NCBI GenBank assembly: GCA_002304995.1
Contig: DBPV01000102.1
Span: 14,311 to 22,353 of the forward strand
From: Syntrophaceae bacterium UBA1411
GTDB lineage: Bacteria > Desulfobacterota > Syntrophia > Syntrophales > Smithellaceae
Direction of reading: 5' to 3'
DNA: 8,043 nucleotides
In this document: in pieces, positions 6,229 to 8,043 of the stretch
Layout: the number at the start of each line of letters is the position of its first letter
Position numbering within the stretch: the first letter of the stretch is position 1
Notes under the pieces: generated by a model
Database searches by the model: none
Seen by the model: the letters and a program-made list of their open reading frames with translations, nothing else
Told to the model about the DNA's origin: nothing
Translations under genes and position numbers: made by a program

Positions 6229-6275
6229 AGGGAACGGTCGCGATAACCTAAAGGTCACATGACCGTTCCCTACAG
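6229..6275 (-). repeat. Inverted-repeat element between clpB and the DUF1844 gene (REP/MITE-like)
   Basis: Perfect 11-bp arms AGGGAACGGTC (6229-6239) and GACCGTTCCCT (6261-6271) surround a 21-base centre. A smaller hairpin, GGTCA-CA-TGACC (6253-6264), competes with the large stem. On the minus strand the element opens with CTGTAGGGA one base after the clpB stop, the same nine bases that open the element at the ispE end. No U-run follows, so it is unlikely to be a standard terminator; it could stabilise the mRNA or weaken readthrough. Confidence 0.55.
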
Positions 6276-6276
6276 C

Positions 6277-8043
<1,767 letters not shown>

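Noticed and set aside
6205..6258. N-terminal extension of the DUF1844 protein from an ATG at 6258
   Set aside because: The added 18 residues come from the inverted repeat, while the internal ATG at 6204 has a strong GAGGGAGG site.
6229..6275. Inverted repeat after clpB read as an intrinsic terminator
   Set aside because: The stem has a 21-base loop and is not followed by a U-run on the minus strand.

Overview
The window is a compact run of housekeeping genes, all on the minus strand, so transcription goes from high to low coordinates. In transcript order it holds clpB (3' two thirds only), a DUF1844-type protein, ispE, a tRNA-Gln(UUG), prs, rplY (L25/Ctc), pth, and a long membrane pyrophosphatase (hppA), closed by a strong intrinsic terminator. 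Judging from memory of gene order (ispE, tRNA-Gln, prs, rplY, pth, with a DUF1844 gene before ispE) and from protein character, the source is probably a Desulfobacterota/'Deltaproteobacteria' member, perhaps of the Syntrophus/Smithella type. That placement is an inference.

Region by region: 8043-6277 is ClpB from the Walker B of its first ATPase domain to its C-terminus. 6276-6205 is a short gap with an 11-bp inverted repeat. 6204-5821 is the DUF1844 protein, followed one base later by ispE (5819-4980). 4979-4917 is an AT-rich gap that begins with a second small inverted repeat sharing its first nine bases with the one after clpB. 4916-4842 is tRNA-Gln with encoded CCA. prs (4816-3875) and rplY (3860-3210) are tightly packed, with the rplY ribosome binding site overlapping the prs stop. 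An 84-base gap with two interleaved complementary pairs precedes pth (3125-2532). The hppA ribosome binding site lies inside the last codons of pth. A 13-bp hairpin with a U-run at 69-38 ends the unit.

The genes cover protein disaggregation (ClpB), isoprenoid precursor synthesis (IspE), PRPP synthesis (Prs), the ribosome (L25), recycling of peptidyl-tRNA (Pth), a tRNA, and PPi-driven ion pumping (HppA). PRPP-using reactions and aminoacylation release pyrophosphate, so an hppA translationally coupled to pth at the end of this unit makes metabolic sense, though the link is inferred.

Most of the window is ordinary. The points most worth a second look are the unusual residue combination and length of HppA, which suggest the divergent Na+-regulated H+-pumping subfamily, and a possible RNA structure that would mask the pth ribosome binding site. 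I saw no mobile element, CRISPR array, defence system or clearly new system.
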